Under the pieces are notes generated by a model. The model saw only the letters and a list, made by a program, of their open reading frames with translations. It did no database searches and was not told where the DNA came from. Positions 17,680 to 28,784 of a stretch of DNA of 64,000 nucleotides are shown here, in pieces. Position numbers and translations under genes: made by a program. Source of the stretch: an uncultured Caulobacterales bacterium (GTDB taxonomy: Bacteria; Pseudomonadota; Alphaproteobacteria; Caulobacterales; Caulobacteraceae); NCBI GenBank assembly GCA_903884425.1, contig CAISEP010000023.1, positions 1-64,000 on the forward strand, read 5' to 3'. Each line of letters opens with the position of its first letter. The first letter of the stretch is position 1.

Positions 17680-18396
17680 ATGCGCCCATCGAACCGCGCG
17701 CCCGACGCCCTTCGCGCCGTCACCCTGGAAACCGGCGTGAACCGCTATGCGGAGGGCTCGTGCCTGGTGACCTTCGGTCATACCAAGGTCCTCGTCACCG
17801 CCAGCCTCGAGACCGGCGTACCGCCCTTCCTGAAGGGCAAGGGCCAGGGCTGGGTCACGGCGGAATACGGCATGCTGCCCCGGGCCACCCACACCCGCGG
17901 ACGGCGGGAAGCCGCCGCGGGCAAGCAGTCCGGCCGCACCCAGGAGATCCAGCGCCTGATCGGCCGCTCCCTCCGCGCCGTGGTGGACCTGAAGGCCCTG
18001 GGGGAGCGGCAGATCAGCCTCGACTGCGACGTGATCCAGGCGGACGGGGGCACCCGCACGGCCTCCATCACCGGGGCCTGGGTCGCGCTCCGGCTGGCCT
18101 GCGACTATCTGCGGGCGGAAGGGGTGATCAAGACCCAGCCGGTGCTGGACCAGGTGGCGGCCATTTCCTGCGGCGTGTTCAACGGCGTACCGGTGCTGGA
18201 CCTCGACTACGAGGAGGATTCCAATGCCGAGGCCGACGCCAACTTCGTCTTCACCGGCAAGGGGGACATTGTCGAGATCCAGGCCACCGGCGAGAAGCGC
18301 GGCTTCACCCGGGCGGAGTTCGACCAGCTCTACGCCCTGGCCGACAAGGGGATTGCCGAACTGGGCGCCCTGCAGCGGGCGGCGGTGGGCGCCTGA
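17680..18396 (+). CDS. rph: Ribonuclease PH
   Basis: A 238-residue phosphorolytic 3'-5' exoribonuclease that trims tRNA 3' ends. Family blocks are [38 protein letters not shown], the phosphate-binding [19 protein letters not shown], and [19 protein letters not shown]. Length matches E. coli RNase PH. It is divergent from hrcA with a 113-base gap that probably holds both promoters. An SDR gene follows after 50 bases. Confidence 0.95.
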   Translation: MRPSNRAPDALRAVTLETGVNRYAEGSCLVTFGHTKVLVTASLETGVPPFLKGKGQGWVTAEYGMLPRATHTRGRREAAAGKQSGRTQEIQRLIGRSLRAVVDLKALGERQISLDCDVIQADGGTRTASITGAWVALRLACDYLRAEGVIKTQPVLDQVAAISCGVFNGVPVLDLDYEEDSNAEADANFVFTGKGDIVEIQATGEKRGFTRAEFDQLYALADKGIAELGALQRAAVGA

Positions 18397-18446
18397 CCCG
18401 CGGCTTGGCATAATCTGACCACTCAACGAAAACAGAGGACACGCAC

Positions 18447-19232
18447 ATGGGACGCATCGCCGGGAAATCCGTGGTCATCACGGGCGCAGGCTCTGGCATC
18501 GGGCGGGCGGCGTCGCTGCTGTTCGCCGCCGAGGGGGCCCGGCTGGTCATCGCCGACAAGATGGACACGGTGCACGAGACCGCCGATCTGGTGAAGGCCG
18601 CCGGTGGCACCGCGGTGTCGGTCACCGGGGACGCAGGCGACGAGGCCTTCGTGGAGTCCCTGATCGCGCGGGCGGTGTCGGCGCATGGCGGACTGGACGG
18701 AATCTGGGCCAATGCCGGCATTTCCGGCGGCTGGACGCCGATGGAGGAACAGGACGCCGCCTTCTGGGCGGAGGTGCTGCGGGTCAATCTGATCGGTCCG
18801 TTCCTGGCCATCAAGCACGCCTCCAAGGTGATGATCCCGACGGGCAAGGGCTCCATCGTGCTGACGGCCTCGGTGGCGGGGATCCGGTCAGGTGCCGGGG
18901 GCATGCCCTATTCCGCGTCCAAGGCGGGGGTCATCAACCTCGCCACCACGGCGGCGAACGAGTTCTACGGCACGGGGCTGCGGGTGAACTGCATCTGTCC
19001 CGGCCTGATCGAGACCGGCATGACCAAGCCGATCTTCGACGGTGCGAGGGCCCGCGGCAACGAGGACAAGATCGGCCAGCTGAACCCCCTGAAGCGCGGC
19101 GGCGTGCCGTCGGAGATCGCCCATGCGGGCCTGTTCCTGATCTCCGACGACAGCTCCTATGTGAACGGCCAGGCCATCGTGGTGGATGGCGGGCTGTCCA
19201 GCTCGCATCCGGTGGTGCGGATGAGGAAGTAG
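18447..19232 (+). CDS. Short-chain dehydrogenase/reductase
   Basis: A 261-residue classical SDR oxidoreductase. The nucleotide-binding loop is TGAGSGIG, the structural motif is NAG (WANAGISGG), and the catalytic set is Ser in LTASVAG, Tyr-x-x-x-Lys in YSASK and the upstream Asn in RVNLIGPF. The C-terminus ends near VNGQAIVVDGGLS, the standard SDR end. Aspartate after the second strand (VIADKMD) favours NAD over NADP. The substrate is unknown. A type B repeat pair follows. Confidence 0.9.
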   Translation: MGRIAGKSVVITGAGSGIGRAASLLFAAEGARLVIADKMDTVHETADLVKAAGGTAVSVTGDAGDEAFVESLIARAVSAHGGLDGIWANAGISGGWTPMEEQDAAFWAEVLRVNLIGPFLAIKHASKVMIPTGKGSIVLTASVAGIRSGAGGMPYSASKAGVINLATTAANEFYGTGLRVNCICPGLIETGMTKPIFDGARARGNEDKIGQLNPLKRGGVPSEIAHAGLFLISDDSSYVNGQAIVVDGGLSSSHPVVRMRK

Positions 19233-19247
19233 GGTTTGCCTGATGGG

Positions 19248-19322
19248 GGTTCCCGGCTCTTCGGCCGGGAATGACGAACTGAAAAGATATCTGTTGTCAT
19301 TCCCGGGCTTGACCCGGGAACC
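19248..19322. repeat. Type B intergenic palindrome pair
   Basis: One inverted (GGTTCCCGG...GGGAATGAC) and one forward (GTCATTCCCGGGC...GGGAACC) copy separated by about 20 AT-rich bases, between the SDR gene and rbfA. Confidence 0.8.
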
Positions 19323-19428
19323 TCCCTCCGGACGCCCCCCCCACTTTGACTCCCCCCCCGTTTTGGCGTACCCACCCGCGCTTTCCCCGTGACCGGCGTC
19401 CGAACCGTCGGCGGGGCAGGAGCGACAC

Positions 19429-19887
19429 ATGCCCTCACATTCCCACAAGGGCCGCCCGGGCAAGGGCGGCCGCGGCCGTGCGGAAGCCGCCGGTCCCACC
19501 CAGCGCCAACTGAAGGCCGGCGAACTGGTCCGCCACGCCCTGGCCGAGATCCTGCGGGAGGAGCCCCTGCACGACCCGGCCCTGCTGAACGCCTCCATCA
19601 CCGTGACAGAGGCCCGGGTCTCCCCCGACCTGCGCCACGCCACCGTGTTCGTGGAGCCCCTGGGCGGCCGCAACGCCGGCGAGATCGTCGAGGGGCTGAA
19701 CCGGGTGTCGAAATACATCCGCGGCGTGCTGGGCCGGACCATCGAGCTGAAATTCACCCCCGACCTTCGCTTCGTCCATGACCAGAGCTTCGATGCGGCG
19801 CTGGCCATGAACCGGCTGTTCGACAATCCAGTGGTGCAGCGGGACCTGGCCGCCCCGGATGACGACGATGCCGGGGATGACGCCTGA
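19429..19887 (+). CDS. rbfA: Ribosome-binding factor A
   Basis: A 152-residue RbfA, a late 30S maturation factor binding near the 16S 5' helix. The KH-like core reads [23 protein letters not shown] (opening), [24 protein letters not shown], and [22 protein letters not shown]. The C-terminal acidic tail ([11 protein letters not shown]) is typical. GCAGGAG precedes the ATG. It starts the rbfA-truB-rpsO-pnp series; infB is usually upstream but here it is replaced by an SDR and repeats. Confidence 0.95.
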   Translation: MPSHSHKGRPGKGGRGRAEAAGPTQRQLKAGELVRHALAEILREEPLHDPALLNASITVTEARVSPDLRHATVFVEPLGGRNAGEIVEGLNRVSKYIRGVLGRTIELKFTPDLRFVHDQSFDAALAMNRLFDNPVVQRDLAAPDDDDAGDDA

Positions 19888-20849
19888 TGGGGCGTCGCAA
19901 GAAGGGCGACCCCGTCCATGGCTGGGTCAATCTGGTCAAGCCCCTGGAGATGACCTCCACCGACGCCGTGTCCCGGGTGCGGCGCCTGTTCAACGCCCAG
20001 AAGGCGGGGCATGCCGGCACCCTGGACCCCCTGGCCACCGGCGTCCTTCCCATTGCGCTAGGGGAGGCGACCAAGACCGTTCCCTATCTGATGGAGGCGG
20101 ACAAGACCTACCGCTTCACCATTCGCTGGGGGGAGACCACGGCCACCTTCGACCGGGAAGGGGCGGTGACCGCCTCCTCCGACGCCCGGCCGACCCGCGC
20201 GGCCATCGAGGCGGCCCTGCCCGCCTTCGTCGGCGAGATCGACCAGGTCCCCCCGGCCTATTCCGCCATCAAGGTGGACGGCCAGCGGGCCTATGACCTG
20301 GCCCGGGAAGGGGTGGAGGTGGTGCTGGAGACCCGCAAGGTGCGCGTCTTCTCCGCCGTCCTGGCCGACGTCCCCGACGCCGACCATGCGGTGATCGAGG
20401 TGCACTGCGGCAAGGGCACCTATGTCCGCGCCATCGCCCGGGACCTGGCGGAAATGCTGGGGGTCTGCGGGCATGTTTCGGTGCTGGCGCGCACCCGCGT
20501 GGGACAGTTTTCCGAATCTGACGGGATGACACTGGAAAAACTGCAGGATTTGGTGCATAGGGGCATCGGACTGGACGGCATGTTGCCGGTCGAGACCGCG
20601 CTGGACGACATCCCGGCGCTGGCCGTGACCGGAGAGGACGCCTTCTGGCTCAGCCAAGGGCGACCGATCGTTCTCGTTCCCCGCCAGGTCGAAAACTTGA
20701 AGGCGTGTCTCGTTCCCCGGACCATCGGAGGACAGGACGCGTCTCGAACTGTTTTGGCCACGCGGAACGGAAAGGCCGCCGCTCTTTGCGAACTGCGCGC
20801 GGGCCGGCTCAACCCCACCCGCGTGTTTCACCTCGAACCGGAGTCATGA
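19887..20849 (+). CDS. truB: tRNA pseudouridine(55) synthase
   Basis: A 320-residue TruB that isomerises uridine 55 of the tRNA T-loop. The catalytic aspartate is in [24 protein letters not shown], with [17 protein letters not shown] and the binding block [21 protein letters not shown]. The C-terminal thumb includes [19 protein letters not shown]. Its ATG overlaps the rbfA stop (TGATG) and its stop overlaps a potential rpsO start, indicating translational coupling. Confidence 0.95.
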   Translation: MGRRKKGDPVHGWVNLVKPLEMTSTDAVSRVRRLFNAQKAGHAGTLDPLATGVLPIALGEATKTVPYLMEADKTYRFTIRWGETTATFDREGAVTASSDARPTRAAIEAALPAFVGEIDQVPPAYSAIKVDGQRAYDLAREGVEVVLETRKVRVFSAVLADVPDADHAVIEVHCGKGTYVRAIARDLAEMLGVCGHVSVLARTRVGQFSESDGMTLEKLQDLVHRGIGLDGMLPVETALDDIPALAVTGEDAFWLSQGRPIVLVPRQVENLKACLVPRTIGGQDASRTVLATRNGKAAALCELRAGRLNPTRVFHLEPES

Positions 20850-20851
20850 CG

Positions 20852-21121
20852 ATGTCGATTACCGTTGAACGCAAGGCCGAAGTCATCGCTGCCCATGCCC
20901 GCTCTGAAGGCGACACGGGTTCGGCGGAAGTGCAGGTCGCGATCCTCTCCGAGCGGATCGCCAACCTCACGGAACACTTCAAGACCCACAAGAAGGACAA
21001 CCACTCGCGCCGCGGGCTGCTGAAGCTCGTGTCCACGCGTCGTCGTCTGCTGGACCACCTGAAGGTGACCGACCTCGGTCGCTACCAGGCCCTGATCGAA
21101 ACCCTCGGCCTGCGCCGCTAA
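20852..21121 (+). CDS. rpsO: 30S ribosomal protein S15
   Basis: An 89-residue S15, the standard length, with signature [32 protein letters not shown] and [17 protein letters not shown]. It binds the central domain of 16S rRNA. The track ORF starts at 20705 inside truB; the family start is ATG 20852. An ATG two codons upstream (20846) overlaps the truB stop as ATGA and could be used instead. Confidence 0.96.
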   Translation: MSITVERKAEVIAAHARSEGDTGSAEVQVAILSERIANLTEHFKTHKKDNHSRRGLLKLVSTRRRLLDHLKVTDLGRYQALIETLGLRR

Positions 21122-21398
21122 GGCACAGTCCCGAGTCTCCGTCGTTGTCTTCCCCGCCGCCCGGCAGGCGCGGTGAGGGAAGACGGCGCCGCCGATTGTC
21201 CGCGATGCGTTGCAGACATCGGCGATACTTGCCACGCGAGGGTCCGAAGCGATCCTCCACCGCCTGCCGAACGGCGCCGCCATGGGGTGTCGCCGTCGAT
21301 CTGGAGAGGATACCCGGACCCGTCCGCACTGTTCGCGCCCGCCCCTGTCCGCCCGCCTGGAATTCGCCTTGCGGGGCTAAAAAGAGAAAGAACCCAAC
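21122..21398 (+). promoter_or_regulatory. rpsO-pnp intergenic leader with stem-loop
   Basis: This 277-base gap contains a hairpin with perfect 8-bp arms, GTCTTCCC (21147-21154) and GGGAAGAC (21177-21184). In E. coli the pnp leader hairpin in the same position is cut by RNase III and mediates PNPase autocontrol; a similar role here is inference. No ORF in the gap looks real. Confidence 0.45.
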
Positions 21399-23531
21399 AT
21401 GTTCGATATCAAGCGCAAGAGCCTTGAATGGGGCGGCCGCAAGCTGACCCTCGAGACCGGCCGCATCGCCCGTCAGGCCGACGGCGCCGTTCTGGCCACC
21501 TATGGCGAGACCACTGTTCTCGCCACCGTCGTCGCCGCCAAGGCCCCCAAGCCCGGCCTCGACTTCTTCCCCCTCACCGTGAACTACCAGGAAAAGACCT
21601 TCGCCGCGGGCAAGATCCCCGGCGGGTTCTTCAAGCGCGAAGGCCGCCCGACGGAAAAGGAGACCCTGGTCTCCCGCCTGATCGACCGCCCGATCCGCCC
21701 CCTGTTCGTCAAGGGCTTCAAGCACGAGACCCAGGTGGTCGTGACCGTGCTGAGCCATGACCTGGAGAATGATCCGGACATCGTGGCCATGGTCGCCGCC
21801 TCCGCCGCCCTGACCCTGTCCGGCGTGCCCTTCATGGGCCCCATCGGTGCCGCCCGGGTCGGCTTCATCGACGGCCAGTACGTGCTGAACCCGACCCTGG
21901 ACCAGATGAGCGACAGCCGTCTCGACCTGGTGGTGGCCGGGACCCAGGACGCCGTGATGATGGTGGAATCGGAAATCCAGGAACTGAGCGAGAGCGAAGT
22001 GCTGGGCGCCGTGACCTTCGCCCACAAGAGCCTGCAGCCGGTGATCGATGCGATCATCGAGCTGGCGGAACATGCGGCCAAGGAGCCCTGGGACTTCCAG
22101 GCCGAGGATTTCTCGGACGTGGTCACCAAGATCAAGGCCCTGGTCGGCGAGGACATCCGCAAGGGTTACGAGCACAAGGGCAAGGCCGAGCGTCATGACG
22201 CCATCGGCGCTGCCAAGGCCAAGGCCGCCGCGGCCCTGGTGAAGACCGAAGAGAAGCCGGACGGCGTCGATTCGGCCAAGTTCAGCTCCGCCTTCAAGGA
22301 ATGCGAAGCCGACGTGCTGCGTCGCGACATCATCGAGCATGGCCGCCGGGTGGACGGACGTCCCCTCGACAAGGTCCGCCCGATCGTGTCGGAAGTCTCC
22401 GTCCTGCCGCGGACCCACGGTTCGGCCCTGTTCACCCGGGGTGAGACCCAGGCCCTGGTCGTGGCCACGCTTGGCACCGGCGAGGACGAGCAGTGGATCG
22501 ACGCGCTGGAGGGCACCTACAAGGAAAGCTTCCTCCTGCACTACAACTTCCCGCCCTATTCCGTGGGCGAGACGGGCCGCATGGGCTCGCCGGGCCGTCG
22601 CGAGATCGGTCACGGCAAGCTCGCCTGGCGCGCCATCCGGCCGATGCTGCCCACCAAGTCGGACTTCCCCTATACGCTGCGTCTGGTGTCGGAGATCACC
22701 GAGTCCAACGGCTCGTCCTCCATGGCCACGGTCTGCGGTGCCTCCCTGGCGCTGATGGATGCGGGCGTGCCCCTGAAGAAGCCGGTCTCCGGCATCGCCA
22801 TGGGCCTGATCCTGGAAAAGGACGGCTTCGCGGTCCTGTCGGACATCCTGGGGGATGAAGATCACCTGGGCGACATGGACTTCAAGGTCGCCGGTACCGC
22901 CGACGGCATCACCTCGCTGCAGATGGACATCAAGATCCCCGGCATCACCGAGGAGATCATGCACAAGGCCCTGCACCAGGCGAAGGAAGGCCGGCTGCAC
23001 ATCCTCGGCGAGATGGCCAAGGCGATCGACGGCGCCCGCACCGAGATCGGTGAGTACGCGCCCAAGATCGAGACCATCATGATCCCCACGGACAAGATCC
23101 GCGACGTGATCGGCTCGGGCGGCAAGGTGATCCGCGAGATCGTGGAAAAGACCGGCGCCAAGGTGAACATCGAGGACGACGGCTCGGTGAAGGTCTCGGC
23201 CTCCGACGGGGCCAAGATCAAGGCGGCGCTGGACTGGATCAAGTCCATCACCCAGGAGCCGGAAGTGGGCGCGGTCTATACCGGCCGGGTCGTGAAGGTC
23301 GTCGACTTCGGTGCCTTCGTGAACTTCTTCGGCGCCCGGGACGGTCTGGTGCACATCAGCCAGATCTCGAAGGAAAAGGTCGGCAAGGTCTCCGACGTCC
23401 TGACCGAAGGTCAGGAAGTGAAGGTCAAGCTGATCGGCTTCGATGATCGCGGCAAGACCAAGCTTTCGATGAAGGTCGTGGACCAGGAGACCGGCGAAGA
23501 TCTGTCCCGCAAGGAAAGCGAAGAGGCGTAA
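21399..23531 (+). CDS. pnp: Polyribonucleotide nucleotidyltransferase (PNPase)
   Basis: A 710-residue 3'-5' phosphorolytic exoribonuclease and degradosome partner. The two RNase PH cores are visible, the second with [22 protein letters not shown]. The KH domain is [32 protein letters not shown] near residue 565, and the S1 domain begins [31 protein letters not shown] near residue 625. The length is normal for the family. The order after rpsO is conserved, and a strong intrinsic terminator follows. Confidence 0.97.
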   Translation: MFDIKRKSLEWGGRKLTLETGRIARQADGAVLATYGETTVLATVVAAKAPKPGLDFFPLTVNYQEKTFAAGKIPGGFFKREGRPTEKETLVSRLIDRPIRPLFVKGFKHETQVVVTVLSHDLENDPDIVAMVAASAALTLSGVPFMGPIGAARVGFIDGQYVLNPTLDQMSDSRLDLVVAGTQDAVMMVESEIQELSESEVLGAVTFAHKSLQPVIDAIIELAEHAAKEPWDFQAEDFSDVVTKIKALVGEDIRKGYEHKGKAERHDAIGAAKAKAAAALVKTEEKPDGVDSAKFSSAFKECEADVLRRDIIEHGRRVDGRPLDKVRPIVSEVSVLPRTHGSALFTRGETQALVVATLGTGEDEQWIDALEGTYKESFLLHYNFPPYSVGETGRMGSPGRREIGHGKLAWRAIRPMLPTKSDFPYTLRLVSEITESNGSSSMATVCGASLALMDAGVPLKKPVSGIAMGLILEKDGFAVLSDILGDEDHLGDMDFKVAGTADGITSLQMDIKIPGITEEIMHKALHQAKEGRLHILGEMAKAIDGARTEIGEYAPKIETIMIPTDKIRDVIGSGGKVIREIVEKTGAKVNIEDDGSVKVSASDGAKIKAALDWIKSITQEPEVGAVYTGRVVKVVDFGAFVNFFGARDGLVHISQISKEKVGKVSDVLTEGQEVKVKLIGFDDRGKTKLSMKVVDQETGEDLSRKESEEA

Positions 23532-23558
23532 GCCTTCCAGCACCTGCTGAATCGAGAG

Positions 23559-23590
23559 GCGTCCGGGCATCCCGGGCGCCTTTCTTTTTG
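23559..23590 (+). terminator. Intrinsic terminator after pnp
   Basis: A stem of GGCGTCCGGG against CCCGGGCGCC (one G-U pair, two-base loop region) is followed by TTTCTTTTT. It lies 28 bases past the pnp stop codon. Confidence 0.85.
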
Positions 23591-23661
23591 GCGGGATTGC
23601 AGGCCGATACACCCGTGCGGTGATCGCGGTGGACGCCTGCCCGCCCCCCCGACAAGGGTTA

Positions 23662-24246
23662 ATGACCGTGGGGGGTATGAAAATGCTGTCGAGTCTCGGG
23701 CGTACCGTGTTTGCAGTGCTGCGCTTTGCCGTCGGCGCTGGCCTGGCGCTGATCGGCGCGGGTCTGCTGCGGCACGATCCGCGGGTTCCGGCGGTCCTTG
23801 TCCATCTGGCGACCCAGCCGCCCTTCGGGGGACTGTGGTGGGCCCTGGTCTCCCTGGCCGGGGGCATCGCCCTCATGCTCCATGCCGTGCCGTCCCCGTG
23901 GCGGACAGATCGCCTCGCGGATCGCGGGGCACCGGAGGTCGCCGCGGAGCCGGAGCCGGCCGCGCCGACGCAGCGGAGCTTCGGCGGGTCCGCAACCCCG
24001 CCGCGCCGCTGGCAGCCGGAGGCGTGGGAGCCGGTCCCGACCGTCAGCTCCGAACTGCAGCCGGTCGCGGCGTCAGCGCCGTCACCCCCGACCATGTCGG
24101 CACCGTCGGAGCCCGCAGCGGTGCGGCCGGTCGCCCCGCCGCGGGCCCAGCCGACCGTCGAGGCCGGACCCGCCCCGGTCTTCCGCAGCCGACCGGAACC
24201 CCGCCGTCCCTCCCGGGCCCGGATGATCGGTCCGGTTCCATCCTGA
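23662..24246 (+). CDS. Small membrane protein with proline-rich tail
   Basis: About 194 residues. Two hydrophobic segments are visible near the N-terminus (VFAVLRFAVGAGLALIGAGLL and LWWALVSLAGGIALMLHAV). A roughly 120-residue Pro/Ala/Glu-rich, presumably disordered tail with many arginines follows. The start is uncertain: ATG 23662 or ATG 23677, the latter behind GTGGGGGG. Function unknown and no family recognised. Base composition matches the chromosome. Confidence 0.55.
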   Translation: MTVGGMKMLSSLGRTVFAVLRFAVGAGLALIGAGLLRHDPRVPAVLVHLATQPPFGGLWWALVSLAGGIALMLHAVPSPWRTDRLADRGAPEVAAEPEPAAPTQRSFGGSATPPRRWQPEAWEPVPTVSSELQPVAASAPSPPTMSAPSEPAAVRPVAPPRAQPTVEAGPAPVFRSRPEPRRPSRARMIGPVPS

Positions 24247-24446
24247 CGACGACGTCGGCGGCATGACGCGCCCCGATCGGCGGACTGCCGCGCAAGGGCT
24301 CGGTGCCTTCCTGCCGAGGGTTGGAAAAGATCGCTGTTTCACCGCATCTTTTAAAACTGGTCGGCCGTAGCTCCGCAGGACAATCTTGGAGCCACGCCCG
24401 TCCCGAAAGACCCCCGGGCGTGCCGTCAGAAAGCTGTTGCGCGCCG

Positions 24447-25055
24447 ATGCCCAGAGCCCTTGGTCAGATTGACGTCCGCAAGTCGGAAGCCATTGTCGAG
24501 GCGGCCTTTTCCGTCCTGGCGGAGCGGGGCCTGTCCGCCCCCCTGGAGGAGGTGGCGCGGCGGGCCAATGTCTCCAAGCAGACCGTCTACAACCACTACG
24601 GCTCCAAGACCCAGCTGATCCGGACCCTGATCGAGCGGCGGCGGGACGAGATCACCGCCCCCCTGGCCGGTCCGGCGGCCCTGGAAGACCCCCTGGCGGC
24701 GCTCACGGCCTATGCCTGGGCCATGATCCGCTCCACCCTGACCGAGCCGTACGGAGAGCTGATCCGCATGGCCGTGGCCGGTGCGGACGACTCGCCGGAA
24801 CTGGTGGACATCCTCTATGACACCGGCTTCATGGGCGTGCGGCAGAAGCTGGCAAGGTATCTGGAGGCCCTGCATGCCCGCGGCGTGATCCGGGTCGACG
24901 ACCCGGTGCAGGCGGCGGAGATGTTTGCGGGCCTCGCCGTGGGCGGTCTGCAGATCCGCCGCATGATCCGCCGGGACATGGGACAGGACACGGCCAGCGC
25001 ACCCGACCGGGCCGCCACCTGTGCCCGACTGTTCCTGAAGGCCTACGCGCCTTAG
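24447..25055 (+). CDS. TetR/AcrR family transcriptional regulator
   Basis: A 202-residue regulator. The N-terminal helix-turn-helix is APLEEVARRANVSKQTVYNHYGSKTQLIRTLI, clear TetR type. The C-terminal ligand domain resembles the AefR-like group (MAVAGADDSPELVDILYDTGF, ARYLEALHARGVIRVDDPVQAAEMFAGLAVGG). The track start at 24303 adds 48 residues without conserved features; ATG 24447 is preferred. No efflux gene is adjacent, so the target is unknown. Confidence 0.88.
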   Translation: MPRALGQIDVRKSEAIVEAAFSVLAERGLSAPLEEVARRANVSKQTVYNHYGSKTQLIRTLIERRRDEITAPLAGPAALEDPLAALTAYAWAMIRSTLTEPYGELIRMAVAGADDSPELVDILYDTGFMGVRQKLARYLEALHARGVIRVDDPVQAAEMFAGLAVGGLQIRRMIRRDMGQDTASAPDRAATCARLFLKAYAP

Positions 25056-25083
25056 GCAACCCCGACGGCCACGCCTCCCGCGG

Positions 25084-25995
25084 TCAGCGCTCCGCCGTCA
25101 CCTCTGCCGGGGCCACGGAATAGCTGCGGGAGCAGTATTCGCAGGTGACGTGGATCCGTCCGTCGCTCTCCACCATGCCGAGGACCTCCTCCACGGGGAA
25201 AGACTTCAAGAGGCCGACGACCCGCTCCGGCGAGCACCGGCAGGCGGCGCGCAGGGGGAACGCGGGCAACAGCCGCACCCCGTCCTCGTGGAACAGGCGG
25301 AACAGCAGGGTCTCGGTGGGGAGGGCCGGGTCCACCAGCTCGTCCTCGGCCAGGGTGGAGAACAGGGCGTCCGCCCGGCGCCAGGCCTCCTCCGTGTCGC
25401 CGCGGGTCTCGTCGCCCGCCACGTTCTGGATCATGGCCCCGCCGGCGCGCCAGAACCGGCCCGCCTCGGTGGTCACTTCGGCCGTCGCCAGCCGCACCCG
25501 GGCGGGGGCCTGTTCGGACTGGGCGAAGTAGGTCTCCGCGCACAGGGCCAGCGTCTCGCCCTCGATGGGCACGACCCCCTGATAACGGTCCTTCATGTTG
25601 GTGGGGTCGATGGTCATGATGAACAGACCCTCCCCCAGAAGGGACCGGGCGCCGGGCCGGATGAAGCCGGAGCTGGCCTGCGCCACCCGGTCGGCATCGA
25701 ACTGGCAGTAGCCGCGCAGGCCGCCGGAGGTGTCGTAGTCCCCCACCACATAGCTCACCGGCCCGTCCCCCTGGGCCTGGACGATGAGGCGGCCCTCGAA
25801 CTTCAGGCTGGAGCCCACCAGGGCGGCCAGGCTGCAGGCCTCCGCCAGCAGGTTGGCCACCGGCTCGGGATAGTCGTGACGGGACAGGATTTCGTCGATC
25901 ACCTCGCCCAGGCGGACGATGCGGCCGCGCACGGGCTCCCCGTCCAGCTGGAAGGTCGCCACGAAGTCATCGGCGGGGGCGGCGGTGTCGGTCAC
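25084..25995 (-). CDS. hslO: Redox-regulated chaperone Hsp33
   Basis: A 303-residue Hsp33. The substrate-binding domain includes LLAEACSLAALVGSSLKFEGRLIVQAQGDGPVSYVVGDYD. The C-terminal zinc redox switch is CRCSPERV (CxC) followed by CEYC (CxxC), and the linker ends SFPVEEVLGMV. Oxidation of the four cysteines releases zinc and activates holdase function. Translation starts at GTG 25995. Confidence 0.95.
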   Translation of the reverse strand: MTDTAAPADDFVATFQLDGEPVRGRIVRLGEVIDEILSRHDYPEPVANLLAEACSLAALVGSSLKFEGRLIVQAQGDGPVSYVVGDYDTSGGLRGYCQFDADRVAQASSGFIRPGARSLLGEGLFIMTIDPTNMKDRYQGVVPIEGETLALCAETYFAQSEQAPARVRLATAEVTTEAGRFWRAGGAMIQNVAGDETRGDTEEAWRRADALFSTLAEDELVDPALPTETLLFRLFHEDGVRLLPAFPLRAACRCSPERVVGLLKSFPVEEVLGMVESDGRIHVTCEYCSRSYSVAPAEVTAER

Positions 25996-26077
25996 GGGGC
26001 CTCGGGGGTTGGCAGGTGAAGGCGCACAGATAGGGTCCCTGCGCGGATTTGCCAGCCCCCGATGCCGGGGGACCGGC

Positions 26078-27154
<1,077 letters not shown>

Positions 27155-27220
27155 TTAGTGTGGCGCCAGTGCTTTCTTCTCGGTAAAGCGCAGGGGCCAT
27201 ACGCCAGATCAGGTGCTGAA

Positions 27221-28279
27221 ATGTCCGCGAAAACCAATCCCGGCCGCTATTTCGAGGATTTTCATCCGGGCCTCGTCATGCCCCACGCGACGCCGCGCAC
27301 GGTGACGGAAGGCGACGTGGCCCTCACCACGGCCCTGTACGGCGGTCGCCACGCCCTGTTCTCCTCCGCCGAATTCGCAAGGGCCAGCGGTCTGCCCGCC
27401 GCGCCGCTCGACCCGCTGCTGGTGTTCCACGTGGTGTTCGGCAAGTCGGTGCCGGACATCAGCCTGAACGCCGTGGCCAATCTGGGCTATGCGGAGGGGC
27501 GCTTCCTCGCCCCGGTGACGGCCGGGGACACGCTGACGGCGACCTCCGAGGTGCTGGGGGTGAAGGAGACCTCCAACGGCAAGACCGGGGTCGTCTATGT
27601 CCGCACCACCGGTGCCAACCAGCGGGGCGAGACGGTCCTGTCCTATGTGCGCTGGGTGATGGTGCGAAAGCGCGACGCGGCCGCCCCGGCACCGGCGGAC
27701 AGCGCGCCGAAGACGGCCCCCTTCGTCCCGGCGGCGGACCTCGTCCTGCCGGAGGGGCTGGACTTCTCCCGCTACAACTTCGCCCTGGCGGGCTCTCCCC
27801 ACGCCTTCGAGGACTATGCGGTGGGGGAGCGGATCGACCATGTGGACGGCATGGTGGTGGAGGAGGCCGAGGCCCAGATGGCCACCCGCCTCTACCAGAA
27901 CACCGCCAAGGTGCACTTCAACCAGCATGAGCGGGCGAAGGACCCCACCGGCCGGCGGCTGGTCTACGGGGGCGTGGTCATCTCCACCGCCCGGGCGCTC
28001 AGCTTCAACGGGCTGGAGAATGCGGGCCTGATCCTGGGCATCAATGCCGGGCGCCATGTGAACCCCTATTTCGCCGGTGCCACCCTGTTCGCCTGGAGCG
28101 AGGTGCTGGACGCCCAGCCCCTGCCGGGCCGGAGCGATGTGGGGGCGCTGCGCCTGCGGCTGGTGGCGACCAAGGACCGGCCCTGCCACGACTTCCCGGA
28201 CAAGGACGCCGCGGGCACCTATCCGCCGGAGGTGGTGCTGGACCTGGACTACTGGGCGGCGGTGCCCCGTCGTGGGTGA
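27221..28279 (+). CDS. MaoC family (double hot-dog) dehydratase
   Basis: A 352-residue tandem hot-dog protein. The first half contains VTEGDVALTTALYGGRHALFSSAEFA, the second HAFEDYAVGERIDHVDGMVVEEAEAQMATRLYQNTAKVHFNQH. The closest families I recognise are MaoC-like dehydratases related to mesaconyl-CoA hydratase. It probably hydrates an enoyl-CoA or a C4-C5 dicarboxyl-CoA. The track ORF begins much earlier in another gene's shadow; ATG 27221 is the first sensible start. The next gene overlaps its 3' end by eight bases. Confidence 0.8.
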   Translation: MSAKTNPGRYFEDFHPGLVMPHATPRTVTEGDVALTTALYGGRHALFSSAEFARASGLPAAPLDPLLVFHVVFGKSVPDISLNAVANLGYAEGRFLAPVTAGDTLTATSEVLGVKETSNGKTGVVYVRTTGANQRGETVLSYVRWVMVRKRDAAAPAPADSAPKTAPFVPAADLVLPEGLDFSRYNFALAGSPHAFEDYAVGERIDHVDGMVVEEAEAQMATRLYQNTAKVHFNQHERAKDPTGRRLVYGGVVISTARALSFNGLENAGLILGINAGRHVNPYFAGATLFAWSEVLDAQPLPGRSDVGALRLRLVATKDRPCHDFPDKDAAGTYPPEVVLDLDYWAAVPRRG

Positions 28280-28694
28280 GTTCGCACTGGACCCGCGGAT
28301 CACCGCCTCGTCCCATGCGGTCGCCAGCCTGGCCCTCAGCGAGCTTCGGCTGCAGGACGACGGCCGCTTTCCCTGGGCGGTGCTGGTTCCCCGGGTGGCG
28401 GGGGCGGTGGAGCTGGCGGACCTCCCCTGGGCCGATCAGATCGTGCTGCTGGAAGAGATCGCCGTCGCCGGTCGGTGGGTGCGGGCCGTGGGCGCGGTGT
28501 GGGGCCTCGCCGTGGACAAGCTGAACATCGCCAATCTGGGCAATGTCACCCCCCAGCTGCACTGGCATGTGGTGGGTCGCCGGGCCGCGGACCCCTGCTG
28601 GCCCGGGCCGGTCTGGGGGCAGGGGACGGCGCAGGCCCTGTCCGAAGGGCAGATCGCCGCGGCCCGCGCCGCCTTCGCCGGGCTGCGTCCGTGA
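28272..28694 (+). CDS. HIT family nucleotide hydrolase
   Basis: A 140-residue HIT-fold protein. The histidine triad region is NLGNVTPQLHWHVVGRRAADPCWPGPVWG, a variant typical of proteobacterial HIT proteins annotated as diadenosine polyphosphate hydrolases. The chosen start is GTG 28272, giving VGEFALDPRI, which overlaps the MaoC gene by eight bases; the ORF track begins too early. The N-terminal ASSHAVASLALSELRLQDD and WADQIVLLEEIAV agree with the family. Confidence 0.85.
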   Translation: MGEFALDPRITASSHAVASLALSELRLQDDGRFPWAVLVPRVAGAVELADLPWADQIVLLEEIAVAGRWVRAVGAVWGLAVDKLNIANLGNVTPQLHWHVVGRRAADPCWPGPVWGQGTAQALSEGQIAAARAAFAGLRP

Positions 28695-28784
28695 TTGGGG
28701 TATCCTGATTTCGCGCTTTGCCTTTTGCCCACAAGGCACTAGGTTCCGCCGCTTCCGTTTTTCCCGTGCTGGACCGACCGCCCC

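Noticed and set aside
20979-24095. 1038-aa minus-strand ORF
   Set aside because: It is the antisense shadow of pnp; composition is His/Gly/Asp-rich with no domain.
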